56,959 nucleotides of DNA from Muribaculaceae bacterium (GCA_017473615.1 JAFUKL010000018.1:1-56959); one strand, 5' to 3'. Counted from the first letter of the stretch, positions 42,475 through 50,895 are shown. Notes: generated from the letters alone by a model not told the origin. Numbers and translations: made by a program.

Positions 42475-43251
42475 ATGATAGAAGTTAAAAACGTCATAAA
42501 ATCCTTTGAAGACAAAACCGTGCTTAAAGGAATAAGCGCAAAATTCTACGATGGGAAGACCAATCTTATAATAGGTCAGTCCGGTTCGGGAAAAACCGTG
42601 CTTGTAAAGAATCTTGTGGGGTTGCTGAAACCTGACAGCGGTGAAATATTATATGACGGTCGAGACATAACTAAGATGTCCCCGGGGCAGATGAAAGAGA
42701 TTCGCAAGGAGATAGGTATGCTTTTTCAAGGTTCGGCTCTGTTTGACTCTGAAACGGTAGAAGGCAATGTGATGTTTCCTTTGAAAATGTTTTCTGACAT
42801 GAGTTATGCCGAAATGAAAGAACGCGCCGAATTTTGTATACACAGAGTGAATCTTGACGGAGCTAACAAGAAATATCCGTCGGAAATAAGCGGGGGTATG
42901 CAGAAACGTGTAGCCATTGCACGTGCCATAGCGTTGAACCCCAAATATTTGTTCTGTGATGAACCTAATTCGGGTCTTGACCCTGAGACATCCATTCTGA
43001 TAGATGAACTCTTGAGTGATATTACCCATGAATATGGTATTACCACGATTATCAACACGCATGACATGAATTCGGTGCTTGGCATAGGTGAGAATATCAT
43101 TTTCATCAATAAAGGTAATTTGGAATGGAGAGGAACAAGCAAAGATGTGTTCATTAGTGATAATAAGGAACTTAATGACTTCGTTTTTGCGACCAATTTG
43201 TTTAAGAATGCTAAAAGCTATATGCTGCAGGAACTGAAGAATGGCAAGTAA
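42475..43251 (+). CDS. mlaF: MlaF-family ABC transporter ATPase
   Basis: 258 residues. Walker A GQSGSGKTVLVKN (about 34-46), Q-loop LFQGSALFDSETV, signature SGGMQKRVAIARA, Walker B YLFCDEPNSGLDPE and switch His in NTHDMNS. The segment GSALFDSETVEGNVMFPL and the C-terminal extension fit the Ttg2A/MlaF subfamily. It energises phospholipid transport by the MlaE permease encoded immediately upstream. The MCE-domain partner presumably lies elsewhere in the genome. Confidence 0.95.
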   Translation: MIEVKNVIKSFEDKTVLKGISAKFYDGKTNLIIGQSGSGKTVLVKNLVGLLKPDSGEILYDGRDITKMSPGQMKEIRKEIGMLFQGSALFDSETVEGNVMFPLKMFSDMSYAEMKERAEFCIHRVNLDGANKKYPSEISGGMQKRVAIARAIALNPKYLFCDEPNSGLDPETSILIDELLSDITHEYGITTIINTHDMNSVLGIGENIIFINKGNLEWRGTSKDVFISDNKELNDFVFATNLFKNAKSYMLQELKNGK

Positions 43252-43328
43252 TTGCCGTGGATGATTTTCAGCATTGCTCTGTAAACGTTTTTTTAGAATT
43301 AAATTGCTGTTAAATGCTCGCAATTAGT

Positions 43329-43378
43329 TAACTTTGCATGGAAAAGTGGGTTAGGGTAAAATATGCCCTGTCTTTTCC
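43329..43378 (+). promoter_or_regulatory. Promoter and 5' hairpin of the etf operon
   Basis: TAACTTTG at 43329-43336 places the transcription start near 43342. There the RNA could begin with a stem GGAAAAG (43340-43346) pairing with CTTTTCC (43372-43378), with an inner GGG/CCC pair. A hairpin at the very 5' end may stabilise the mRNA. The leader to the ATG is ~78 bases. Confidence 0.5.
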
Positions 43379-43420
43379 ATAAAATCGTAATTTTTAATTA
43401 ATACATCTAATAAAGATATT

Positions 43421-44293
43421 ATGAGTTTAAATATCGTAGTTTTGGCAAAACAAGTGCCGGATACTCGTAATGTAGGCAAGGATGCAATGAAGGCTGACGG
43501 TACAATCAACCGTGCAGCTCTTCCTGCAATCTTCAATCCTGAAGATTTGAATGCATTGGAACAGGCATTGAAATTAAAGGATGAGCATCCCGGGTCAAAA
43601 ATCACTATGCTCACAATGGGTCTTCCTCGTGCGGCAGAGGTTATACGTGAAGGTTTGTACCGTGGTGCCGATACAGGTATTGTTCTTACTGACCGGGCTT
43701 TAGGTGGTGCCGACACATTAGCAACCTCTTATTCACTTGCTGCCGCAGTACGTCACATCAAAGATTTTGATATTATCATCGGCGGACGTCAGGCAATCGA
43801 CGGCGACACCGCTCAAGTAGGTCCTCAAGTCGCTGAAAAACTTGGACTTCCTCAAGTGACTTATGCTGAAGAAGTAACCGTCAAGGACGGAAAAGCTGTT
43901 ATCAAGCGTCGCATCGAAAGCGGTTCTGAAACAGTTGAAGCTCCACTACCTCTTGTAGTAACGGTAAATGGCTCGGCTGCACCTTGTCGTCCGCGTAACG
44001 CACGCCTTGTGCAAAAGTACAAATATGCTGTTACTCCAAGCGAGAAAGCGGCACTTGACGAAAACATTGCAAAACGTTTGGAAGGACGCGAATACTTGAA
44101 CCTAAAAGAATGGAGTGCTGCCGAAGTTGAGGCAGATCCTGCACAAATAGGGCTGAACGGTTCTCCTACAAAAGTGAAAACCATCGTAAATGTTGTGTTC
44201 ACAGCTAAAGAAAGCAAGCAACTTGACGGTGCAGATGATTCGGGTATCGAAGAATTAATTAAAGATTTGATTGCAAACCACACTATCGGTTAA
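43421..44293 (+). CDS. etfB: Electron transfer flavoprotein, beta subunit
   Basis: 290 residues. Starts NIVVLAKQVPDTRNV and shows the AMP/FAD-binding family signature in IIGGRQAIDGDTAQVGPQVAEKLGLPQVTYAEEV. EtfB with EtfA forms a heterodimer carrying electrons from acyl-CoA dehydrogenases. It is the first gene of a three-gene operon with etfA (27 bases on) and an acyl-CoA dehydrogenase gene. In anaerobes such sets can support flavin-based bifurcation, but the sequence alone does not show whether this one does. Confidence 0.95.
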   Translation: MSLNIVVLAKQVPDTRNVGKDAMKADGTINRAALPAIFNPEDLNALEQALKLKDEHPGSKITMLTMGLPRAAEVIREGLYRGADTGIVLTDRALGGADTLATSYSLAAAVRHIKDFDIIIGGRQAIDGDTAQVGPQVAEKLGLPQVTYAEEVTVKDGKAVIKRRIESGSETVEAPLPLVVTVNGSAAPCRPRNARLVQKYKYAVTPSEKAALDENIAKRLEGREYLNLKEWSAAEVEADPAQIGLNGSPTKVKTIVNVVFTAKESKQLDGADDSGIEELIKDLIANHTIG

Positions 44294-44320
44294 TTTATCA
44301 AACAAACACATTAAAAAATT

Positions 44321-45349
44321 ATGGCAGATATAAATAATTTAATAGTATATTGTGAATTTGAAGATGGTAAAGTAGCCGACGTAAGTCTCGAACTTCTTAC
44401 GAAAGGGCGCAAACTTGCATCTGAACTTGGAGTAAAACTTGAGGCTATCGTGATTGGAGATAAATTGGACGGTATAGAGAACCAATTGTATCCATACGGA
44501 GCCGATGTTGTATATAAAGCGGAAGACACCCGCCTTTATCCTTATACTTCGCTACCGCATTCATCCATTCTTATCAATTTGTTTAAAGAAATCCGTCCTC
44601 AAGTGTGCTTGATGGGTGCTACTTGTATAGGTCGAGATTTGGGACCTCGTGTGTCTTCCTGCTTGCATAGCGGACTTACTGCAGATTGTACATCGCTTGA
44701 AATAGGTGATCATACCGATCCTAAGACCGGTAAAGAATATACCAACCTTCTTTATCAGATCCGCCCTGCATTCGGTGGAAACATTGTTGCGACAATCGTT
44801 AATCCGGAATGTCGTCCACAAATGGCTACTGTGCGTGAGGGTGTGATGAAAAAAGAAATTTTCGATGCCAACCACAAGGGTGTAGTTGTCAATCTTGATG
44901 TAAATAAATACGTAAGCGAAACAGATTTTGTCGTAAGCATCATCGATCGTCACATCGAGAAGTGCGACATCAACATAAAAAATGCTCCGATTATCGTGGC
45001 AGGCGGTTACGGTGTGGGAAGCAAGGAGAATTTCGACATGCTTCATGAACTTGCCAATGTGCTTGGCGGTGAAGTAGGGGCATCTCGTGCAGCTGTGGAT
45101 GCAGGTTTTACAGAACATGCACGCCAAATCGGTCAGACCGGCGTTACAGTTCGTCCTAAACTTTACATCGCATGCGGTATCTCAGGACAGATACAGCATG
45201 TGGCAGGTATGCAGGACAGTTCTATCATCATTTCCATCAATAATGATGCCAATGCTCCTATCAACGCCATTTCCGACTATGTAATCACCGGAAACATGGA
45301 AGACATCGTTCCAAAACTTATTAAGTATTACAAAAAGAACTCTAAGTAA
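44321..45349 (+). CDS. etfA: Electron transfer flavoprotein, alpha subunit
   Basis: 342 residues. N-terminal ETF domain (LIVYCEFEDGKVADVSLELLTKG) and a C-terminal FAD-binding domain with the signature IVAGGYGVGSKENF and then GASRAAVDAGFTEHARQIGQTGVTVRPKLYIACGISGQIQHVAGMQDS, where FAD contacts lie. It pairs with EtfB encoded upstream. No N-terminal ferredoxin domain. The acyl-CoA dehydrogenase gene starts 2 bases after its stop. Confidence 0.96.
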   Translation: MADINNLIVYCEFEDGKVADVSLELLTKGRKLASELGVKLEAIVIGDKLDGIENQLYPYGADVVYKAEDTRLYPYTSLPHSSILINLFKEIRPQVCLMGATCIGRDLGPRVSSCLHSGLTADCTSLEIGDHTDPKTGKEYTNLLYQIRPAFGGNIVATIVNPECRPQMATVREGVMKKEIFDANHKGVVVNLDVNKYVSETDFVVSIIDRHIEKCDINIKNAPIIVAGGYGVGSKENFDMLHELANVLGGEVGASRAAVDAGFTEHARQIGQTGVTVRPKLYIACGISGQIQHVAGMQDSSIIISINNDANAPINAISDYVITGNMEDIVPKLIKYYKKNSK

Positions 45350-45351
45350 TC

Positions 45352-47064
45352 ATGGCAAATTTTTATACAGATAATCCCGATTTGAAGCATCACCTTAATC
45401 ACCCGTTGATGCGCAAAATCGTTGAGCTTAAAGAGCGCAACTATACCGATGCCGAAAAGTTTGACTATGCTCCTTTCGATTTTGAGGATGCTATGGACTC
45501 ATACGACAAAGTCCTTGAAATAGTGGGCGAACTTTGCGGTACAACCATAGCTGAAAATGCTGAAAGCGTAGACCACCAAGGTCCGCGCGTTGAAAACGGC
45601 AGAGTAATCTATGCCGATGGCACACAGCAAAACATCGATGCATGCCGTAAGGCGGGCTTGATGGGTATGGCTATGCCGCGCCGTTTCGGCGGTCTTAATT
45701 TCCCTATCACTCCGTACATTATGGCTGCCGACATCGTGAGCCGTGCCGATACCGGATTTGAAAACCTTTGGGGACTTCAGGACTGTGCCGAAACCATATA
45801 TGAATTTGCCGATGAAGACCAAAAACAACGTTATATCACTCGCGTGTGTGCCGGTGAAACAATGTCGATGGACTTGACTGAACCTGATGCAGGTTCCGAC
45901 CTTCAATCGGTAATGCTTAAAGCCACTCCGCAAGAAGACGGCACATGGCTGTTGAACGGTGTTAAGCGTTTCATCACTAATGGTGACAGCGACATTCATT
46001 TGGTGTTGGCTCGTTCAGAAGAAGGTACTAAGGACGGACGCGGTTTGTCTATGTTCATCTACGATAAGCGTAATGGTGGTGTTACTGTTCGTCGCATCGA
46101 GAATAAGATGGGTATCAAGGGCTCTCCTACATGCGAGCTTGTGTACAAAAACGCTAAGGCAGAGCTATGCGGTTCGCGTCGTCTCGGACTTATCAAGTAT
46201 GTAATGGCACTTATGAACGGCGCACGTCTTGGCATTGCTGCTCAATCGGTAGGCGTTAGCGAAATTGCTTACCGTGAGGCTCTTTCATACGCTAAGGATC
46301 GCCGTCAGTTCGGGAAGGCAATCATTGAATTCCCGGCAGTGGCAGAAATCCTTTCCACAATGAAAGCAAAACTTGATGCGTCACGTTCTCTTTTATATGC
46401 AACTGCGCGTTTCGTGGATATGTACAAGATTTATGAAGACATTGCTAAGGAGCGTACTCTTACTCCGGAAGAACGTGCTGAAATGAAATACTACAGTAAG
46501 CTTGCTGACGCATGCACTCCTATGGTTAAGGGTATGGGCAGTGAGTTCTGTAATCAAAATGCATACGACTGTATACAGATACATGGTGGTTCCGGTTTCA
46601 TGAAAGACTATGCTTGTGAGCGCATTTACCGTGATGCCCGCATCACATCTATTTATGAAGGAACAACTCAGCTTCAGGTCGTTGCTGCTATCCGCCACGT
46701 CACAACAGGAACTTATAGCAAGTTTATTCAAGAACTTGATGCTGCCGAATACGCTGAAAACCTGAAACCTCTTCAATCTAAACTTCAAGCAATGACTGCA
46801 GTTTATGAAGCGGCTCTTGCGAAAGTGGGTGAAGTTAAGGATACAGCATTTACCGATTTCATGGCTCGCCGTCTTGTAGAAATGGCAGGTCACGTAGTAA
46901 TGGGATACCTTCTTCTTGAAGACGCTACCCGTAATGGTGAGTTCGCTAAGTCGGCAAACAACTATGTGCGTTTCGGAGAAACTGAAGTTGCCCGCCACGC
47001 TGAATTTATCAATAAGTTCAACGCTGAATCTATTTCAGACTATACTTTTGCGACAGAAGAGTAA
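45352..47064 (+). CDS. Acyl-CoA dehydrogenase
   Basis: 570 residues, longer than the ~380-residue short-chain enzymes. It has the usual N-terminal helical, middle beta (MSMDLTEPDAGSDLQSV, FITNGDSD) and C-terminal helical domains, with catalytic Glu in ITSIYEGTTQLQ, plus a C-terminal extension of ~120 residues like that of PF12806 (acetyl-CoA dehydrogenase C-terminal-like) proteins. It oxidises an acyl-CoA thioester and passes electrons to EtfAB. Its operon with etfBA makes that partnership clear. Chain length preference is unknown. The operon closes with a strong terminator. Confidence 0.94.
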   Translation: MANFYTDNPDLKHHLNHPLMRKIVELKERNYTDAEKFDYAPFDFEDAMDSYDKVLEIVGELCGTTIAENAESVDHQGPRVENGRVIYADGTQQNIDACRKAGLMGMAMPRRFGGLNFPITPYIMAADIVSRADTGFENLWGLQDCAETIYEFADEDQKQRYITRVCAGETMSMDLTEPDAGSDLQSVMLKATPQEDGTWLLNGVKRFITNGDSDIHLVLARSEEGTKDGRGLSMFIYDKRNGGVTVRRIENKMGIKGSPTCELVYKNAKAELCGSRRLGLIKYVMALMNGARLGIAAQSVGVSEIAYREALSYAKDRRQFGKAIIEFPAVAEILSTMKAKLDASRSLLYATARFVDMYKIYEDIAKERTLTPEERAEMKYYSKLADACTPMVKGMGSEFCNQNAYDCIQIHGGSGFMKDYACERIYRDARITSIYEGTTQLQVVAAIRHVTTGTYSKFIQELDAAEYAENLKPLQSKLQAMTAVYEAALAKVGEVKDTAFTDFMARRLVEMAGHVVMGYLLLEDATRNGEFAKSANNYVRFGETEVARHAEFINKFNAESISDYTFATEE

Positions 47065-47093
47065 TTTGACAGTTTCAAATAAAACCATTAGAA

Positions 47094-47131
47094 ATGGGGG
47101 TGTATCGAAAAAGGATATACTCCCATTTTTA
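47094..47131 (+). terminator. Terminator of the etf operon
   Basis: A 13-bp stem (47094-47106 with 47114-47126, two G-U pairs) and TTTTTATTT. Confidence 0.85.
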
Positions 47132-47195
47132 TTTGTATTTTTATCAATGATTGGGTTTGATTTTATGCCGTGTTGTATTACTTTGAATTTCTCAA

Positions 47196-47417
47196 ATTAT
47201 ATACATTAGGGATTATTTTCTTGTTTTTAAATTGCATTATTGCTGATAAATCGCTAAATTTGCGCCCGATAGGGCATTCAATAGGCATACAAAATATATT
47301 TTCATCGGAAAAACTCGTCTTTATCGGTTTTAAAAAAGCTATATTTTTAGTATGGATAAATTTGTTCTATATATAGATTCATAACATTAGAAATTATTTT
47401 TCCCTAATGTATATAAT
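47196..47417. repeat. 17-bp perfect inverted repeat around a 188-bp promoter segment (candidate inverton)
   Basis: ATTATATACATTAGGGA at 47196-47212 recurs exactly as its reverse complement at 47401-47417. The 188 bases between have no gene but carry plus-strand promoter elements pointing at the lipoprotein gene at 47470. None were found on the minus strand of the segment or between the right repeat and the gene. A near-direct copy of part of the repeat (ACATTAGAAATTATTTT, 15 of 17 as at 47203) precedes the right arm at 47384-47400. The layout is that of a phase-variable promoter, or alternatively a small MITE. Confidence 0.6.
47232..47262 (+). promoter_or_regulatory. Promoter inside the candidate invertible segment
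   Basis: TTGC (47232-47235), 19 bases, TAAATTTG (47255-47262). A second TAAATTTG at 47357-47364 lacks a clear -33. Both read toward the lipoprotein gene in the present orientation. Confidence 0.5.
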
Positions 47418-47469
47418 AAAGGATTTGTGTTATTTATAATCAATATTAAACTAACGAAACAACAAAAAA

Positions 47470-47928
47470 ATGAAAAAAATTAATTACTTTATCGTATTAT
47501 GCGGATTGCTTTCACTTGTGACATTCGGGTTTACTTCTTGTTCTGATGACGATGAAAAATTTGACAATTCCGCTATTATAGGAAAATGGCAGCCTGTTCA
47601 TGTAGAAGGATATGAAATTTATGATGGGGATAAAGATGAATGGGAGGAAGACGAAGATGATTTATACTCGGAGTATTCGGTTGTTAAATTTAAGAAAGAT
47701 GGTTCAATTGATATATACCAATATTATGATGGTGAATTGGACGAAATCTATACAGATGCAGGTTCATTCAAATTGGACGGGAACAAGCTAAAAATTAAAT
47801 CGGAAGATGGTGTTTTAACATATAAAGTATTGTCCTTGACCGATAATAAGATGATTCTTTCTTATGAAGTAAAAGTTGAAGATTATGAGGCATACGAAGA
47901 AACTACATGGAGAAAAATAGAGGATTAA
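47470..47928 (+). CDS. Lipocalin-like lipoprotein
   Basis: 152 residues. Signal peptide with lipobox GFTSC (cysteine at about residue 24), then a Bacteroidales lipocalin-like domain: NSAIIGKWQPVHVEGYEIYDG, YSVVKFKKDGSIDIYQYYDGELDE, GSFKLDGNKLKI, and MILSYEVKVEDYEAYEETTWRKIE. The segment after the first strand is very acidic (DKDEWEEDEDDLYSE). Function of such lipoproteins is unknown. It is a single gene whose only visible promoter lies within the inverted-repeat segment upstream, so its expression may switch on and off. Confidence 0.8.
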   Translation: MKKINYFIVLCGLLSLVTFGFTSCSDDDEKFDNSAIIGKWQPVHVEGYEIYDGDKDEWEEDEDDLYSEYSVVKFKKDGSIDIYQYYDGELDEIYTDAGSFKLDGNKLKIKSEDGVLTYKVLSLTDNKMILSYEVKVEDYEAYEETTWRKIED

Positions 47929-47949
47929 TCTGTGTTTCTTAATAAAAAA

Positions 47950-47986
47950 ATGAGCGGTTCACATTAAAGTGTTCCGCTCATTTTTT
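47950..47986. terminator. Bidirectional terminator between the lipoprotein and Wza-like genes
   Basis: ATGAGCGG (47950-47957) pairs with CCGCTCAT (47974-47981), with an inner CAC/GTG pair. An A-run on the left and a T-run on the right allow use from both sides. Confidence 0.8.
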
Positions 47987-47995
47987 ATCTCGAAA

Positions 47996-48016
47996 TAAAA
48001 TTAAAACAACTTCTTA
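47996..48016 (-). repeat. Stop-linked 3' motif, Wza-like copy
   Basis: On the minus strand the stop TAA continues as GAAGTTGTTTTAATTTTA, two changes and one deletion from the hprA copy. Confidence 0.45.
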
Positions 48017-48829
48017 GTTTTTAGAGATTGTAACAATCAATGTAGCGATAGAAACTAAAGTACCTATAGAACTAAGCGTTAATGATAATGCCGGCGGTAT
48101 TGTCCAAGAAGAACGTGCCTTGGATGCATTGGGTGTTACATATATCTGGTCGTTTTGTTGAAGATTAAAATACGGAGAAAGAACCAAATCCTTATCGTTC
48201 AAATTCAGTCGGTGTATTTCGCGTGTACCGTCGGCACCGGTACGTATAAGCATCACATCCTCACGTTTTCCCATGATAGTAAGGTCTCCAGCCATAGCGA
48301 GAGCCTCCAGTATGGTGAATCGTTCATTGGTGGAGGTATAAACACCCGGTTTTGCCACTTCGCCTAAAACCGATACCTTGAAATTCTTGAATCTTATATC
48401 GATTCCGGGTTTTTCCGTGAGATATTTAGGCGTGATTTCGCTTAAAATGAATTTTTGAGCTTCACTTTTAGTCATTCCGCCTATTTTCAATGTTCCCAAC
48501 ACAGGAAATTCAATATTTCCGTCATTATCTACCAAATAAAAAGTAGAACTATTGGAAGCCGCTTCGCCATAAGAACTTAATGTTCCTGCCATCTCATACA
48601 TAAGTCCCATGCGGTTGAATGGTTTTACCACTTCGGGATTTGATGCCGAAACCAAAATTTCAAGCAAATCACCCGGCATGATGATAGGCTCAGCGTTTTT
48701 AGCCACTTGTTGCAATGTTTCTTGCGGAATCGTTTCTGCATCTACCATATACGGTACAGTTTTCCATGATGCACAACTTGTAACAATCAATGCAATAAAT
48801 AAAAAGGCTATTGAGTGAATATATTTCAT
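48014..48829 (-). CDS. Polysaccharide biosynthesis/export lipoprotein (Wza family)
   Basis: 271 residues from ATG 48829; six further codons upstream would overlap the transcription start. Lipobox IVTSC (Cys at about 19). PES domain IIMPGDLLEILVSASNPEVVKPFN, then a SLBB-like segment (VSVLGEVAKPGVYTSTNERFTILEALAMAG) and a C-terminal hydrophobic helix (LSLTLSSIGTLVSIATLIVTIS) that could cross the outer membrane as in Wza. Exports capsule or exopolysaccharide across the outer membrane. No Wzc/Wzx/Wzy genes are adjacent, so it stands as an orphan. A CpsB-type phosphatase is encoded ~4.5 kb away. Confidence 0.9.
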   Translation of the reverse strand: MKYIHSIAFLFIALIVTSCASWKTVPYMVDAETIPQETLQQVAKNAEPIIMPGDLLEILVSASNPEVVKPFNRMGLMYEMAGTLSSYGEAASNSSTFYLVDNDGNIEFPVLGTLKIGGMTKSEAQKFILSEITPKYLTEKPGIDIRFKNFKVSVLGEVAKPGVYTSTNERFTILEALAMAGDLTIMGKREDVMLIRTGADGTREIHRLNLNDKDLVLSPYFNLQQNDQIYVTPNASKARSSWTIPPALSLTLSSIGTLVSIATLIVTISKN

Positions 48830-48854
48830 AATCTTATGTTTTTTCAATTTATTG

Positions 48855-48883
48855 CAAATGTACGAATTTTGTGATTAATTTTG
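48855..48883. promoter_or_regulatory. Divergent -7 elements for the Wza-like and UDG-like genes
   Basis: TACATTTG on the minus strand (48855-48862) serves the export gene, and TAATTTTG on the plus strand (48876-48883) serves the glycosylase gene. With 13 bases between them, the two promoters must interfere with each other. Confidence 0.55.
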
Positions 48884-48908
48884 CATAAAACAAGAAATAA
48901 AATAATAT

Positions 48909-49496
48909 ATGAGTGAAACCTTTATAGAGACACATCCTTTTGAACCGTATATACCGGACAACGCCAAGGTGCTTATGCTTGGCACGTTCCCTCCTAAGCC
49001 GGAGCGATGGTCGATGGAATTTTTTTATCCTAATAAAATCAATGACATGTGGCGCATAATGGGACTTATATTCCACAATGATAAAGATTATTTCTGGGAT
49101 AATGGCGAGAAACGATTCATTATAGATGACATAAAGCGGTTTCTTGACCGGATTGGCTTGGCTCTGTATGACACAGCCTATCGTGTCAAGCGACTGAAAG
49201 ACAATGCGTCCGATAAATTTCTTGAAATAGTGGAACCGGCAGATATAAAAAGCATTCTTTCGGCACACCCAACCATTACAGCCATAGTGACAGCAGGTGA
49301 AAAGGCTACTGCGACACTGGCAACTATTTTCGGTGTCGATGCCCCTCAAGTGGGAAGTAATACATCCTTGATGTTTAATGATAGGCGTATAACTCTTTAC
49401 CGTGCCCCCTCGTCTTCGCGTGCTTATCCTATGTCTCTTGACAAAAAAACAGCTGCATATAAAAGTATTTTTGTTTTAGAAGGATACAGCATATAA
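48909..49496 (+). CDS. Uracil-DNA glycosylase superfamily protein
   Basis: 195 residues. The first strand motif is VLMLGTFPPKPERWSMEFFYPNKINDMWRIM, the counterpart of the GQDPY region, and the late motif is LYRAPSSSRAYPMSL in the place of HPSP. This layout fits the UDG family 6 (hypoxanthine-DNA glycosylase-like) group common in Bacteroidetes. The catalytic water-activating residue cannot be named with certainty, so substrate (uracil, hypoxanthine or other) stays open. Divergent from the Wza-like gene. Confidence 0.8.
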   Translation: MSETFIETHPFEPYIPDNAKVLMLGTFPPKPERWSMEFFYPNKINDMWRIMGLIFHNDKDYFWDNGEKRFIIDDIKRFLDRIGLALYDTAYRVKRLKDNASDKFLEIVEPADIKSILSAHPTITAIVTAGEKATATLATIFGVDAPQVGSNTSLMFNDRRITLYRAPSSSRAYPMSLDKKTAAYKSIFVLEGYSI

Positions 49497-49506
49497 AAAG
49501 AATGAT

Positions 49507-49514
49507 TAACTTTG
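49507..49514 (+). promoter_or_regulatory. -7 element of dedA
   Basis: TAACTTTG, 53 bases before the ATG. Confidence 0.55.
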
Positions 49515-49567
49515 TGGAAACAAATAATATTTTTAAATCCACATACAACATTGCTGATTATTGAATT

Positions 49568-50209
49568 ATGGCTCTTCAAATATATCAATGGTTTCAAGCG
49601 CATCTTAATTATTGGACTATAACTCTGCTGATGACTATAGAGAGTTCATTTATTCCTTTCCCATCGGAAATAGTGGTTCCACCGGCTGCATATTTCGCAA
49701 TGCAAGAGGGAAGTAACCTGAATATCTTCCTTGTGGTACTTTTTGCTACCTTAGGTGCGTTTCTGGGTGCGACATTGAACTATTATTTGGCACTATGGGT
49801 AGGACGTCCTATTATATACCGTTTTGCTAACAGCCGTATAGGCCACATGTGTCTTATAAATCAGGAAAAAGTGGAAAAGGCAGAACAGTATTTTGATAAG
49901 CATGGTGCTGTTTCTACATTCATCGGAAGGCTTATACCCGGTATCAGGCAATTGATTTCAATCCCGGCAGGACTTGCACGCATGAAATTCTCAACATTCA
50001 CTTTGTTTACAACATTGGGAGCCGGTATATGGAATATAATACTTGCATTACTTGGCTATATGCTGAGCCTTTCTGTGCCGCAGGAAGAATTGCTTGAACA
50101 AATTGAATATTACAACAGCTACCTGTCTATGGCGGGATATGTTTTGCTTGCTTTCGTAATAATCTTTATTGCTTATCAAGGATTAAAGAAGAAATCTGTT
50201 AAAAAATAA
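49568..50209 (+). CDS. DedA-family membrane protein
   Basis: 213 residues with about five hydrophobic segments. Family signatures: ESSFIPFPSEIVVPPAAYFA near the N-terminus, LGAFLGATLNYYLALWVGRP, and the conserved arginine/proline motif FIGRLIPGIRQLISIPAGLARM. DedA proteins (PF09335) act in lipid carrier and phospholipid flipping and depend on membrane potential; members flip undecaprenyl phosphate or phosphatidylethanolamine. Which applies here is unknown. Possibly co-transcribed with rpe, 20 bases downstream. Confidence 0.92.
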   Translation: MALQIYQWFQAHLNYWTITLLMTIESSFIPFPSEIVVPPAAYFAMQEGSNLNIFLVVLFATLGAFLGATLNYYLALWVGRPIIYRFANSRIGHMCLINQEKVEKAEQYFDKHGAVSTFIGRLIPGIRQLISIPAGLARMKFSTFTLFTTLGAGIWNIILALLGYMLSLSVPQEELLEQIEYYNSYLSMAGYVLLAFVIIFIAYQGLKKKSVKK

Positions 50210-50229
50210 CACTTTATATATATCACATT

Positions 50230-50874
50230 ATGATAGTATCTCCATCATTGCTTTCTGCTAACTTCGGCAACTTGAATAAAGACCTCGAAATGATAAATGC
50301 AAGTGAAGCCGAATTGCTGCACATAGACATAATGGACGGCGTTTTTGTGCCGAATATATCCTTTGGTTTTCCTGTGCTTAAATATGTGCAAAAAACTTGT
50401 AAAAAACCACTTGACGTGCATTTGATGATTGTTGAACCGCAGAAATTCATCAAGGAGGTTAAGCACTGCGGTGCTGAAATCATGAATGTGCATTATGAAA
50501 CGTGTACACATCTTCATCGTGTAGTGCAACAAATCAAAGCTGCCGGTATGAAAGCCGGTGTTACGCTTAATCCTGCAACTCCGGTTTGTTTGCTTAGGGA
50601 TATTATTACCGAATTGGACTTAGTGCTGCTTATGTCGGTCAATCCGGGATTTGGTGGACAACAATTCATTCCGCAAACGGTCAACAAAGTACGTGAACTT
50701 CGCAAATTGATAAACGAAACCGGTTCACATGCTCTTATTGAAGTGGATGGAGGGGTTAACGACAAAACCGGAAAAGAACTGAAAGATGCCGGAGCGGATA
50801 TTTTAGTAGCGGGAAATTATGTTTTTAAAGCAGAAGATCCCCTTGCGGCGATACACTCTCTGCATATCCTGTAA
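50230..50874 (+). CDS. rpe: Ribulose-phosphate 3-epimerase
   Basis: 214 residues, TIM barrel of full length. Motifs: PSLLSANFGNL, HIDIMDGVFVPNISFGFPVLK (metal-binding His and catalytic Asp), LDVHLMIVEP, LLMSVNPGFGGQQFIPQ and IEVDGGVND (second catalytic Asp). It interconverts ribulose 5-phosphate and xylulose 5-phosphate in the pentose phosphate pathway. Followed by a copy of the stop-linked 3' motif and then a strong bidirectional terminator. Confidence 0.97.
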   Translation: MIVSPSLLSANFGNLNKDLEMINASEAELLHIDIMDGVFVPNISFGFPVLKYVQKTCKKPLDVHLMIVEPQKFIKEVKHCGAEIMNVHYETCTHLHRVVQQIKAAGMKAGVTLNPATPVCLLRDIITELDLVLLMSVNPGFGGQQFIPQTVNKVRELRKLINETGSHALIEVDGGVNDKTGKELKDAGADILVAGNYVFKAEDPLAAIHSLHIL

Positions 50875-50895
50875 TAAGAAACTGTTTTGAATTTG
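50875..50895 (+). repeat. Stop-linked 3' motif, rpe copy
   Basis: TAAGAAACTGTTTTGAATTT starts immediately after the rpe stop, so TAA is doubled. One change from the hprA copy in the first 18 bases. Confidence 0.5.

Noticed and set aside
47104-47376. Open frames in the gap after the acyl-CoA dehydrogenase gene (for example 47170-47376)
   Set aside because: Low-complexity, Phe/Leu/Ile-rich translation, no relatives recognised, and they cross the inverted repeat and promoter segment.
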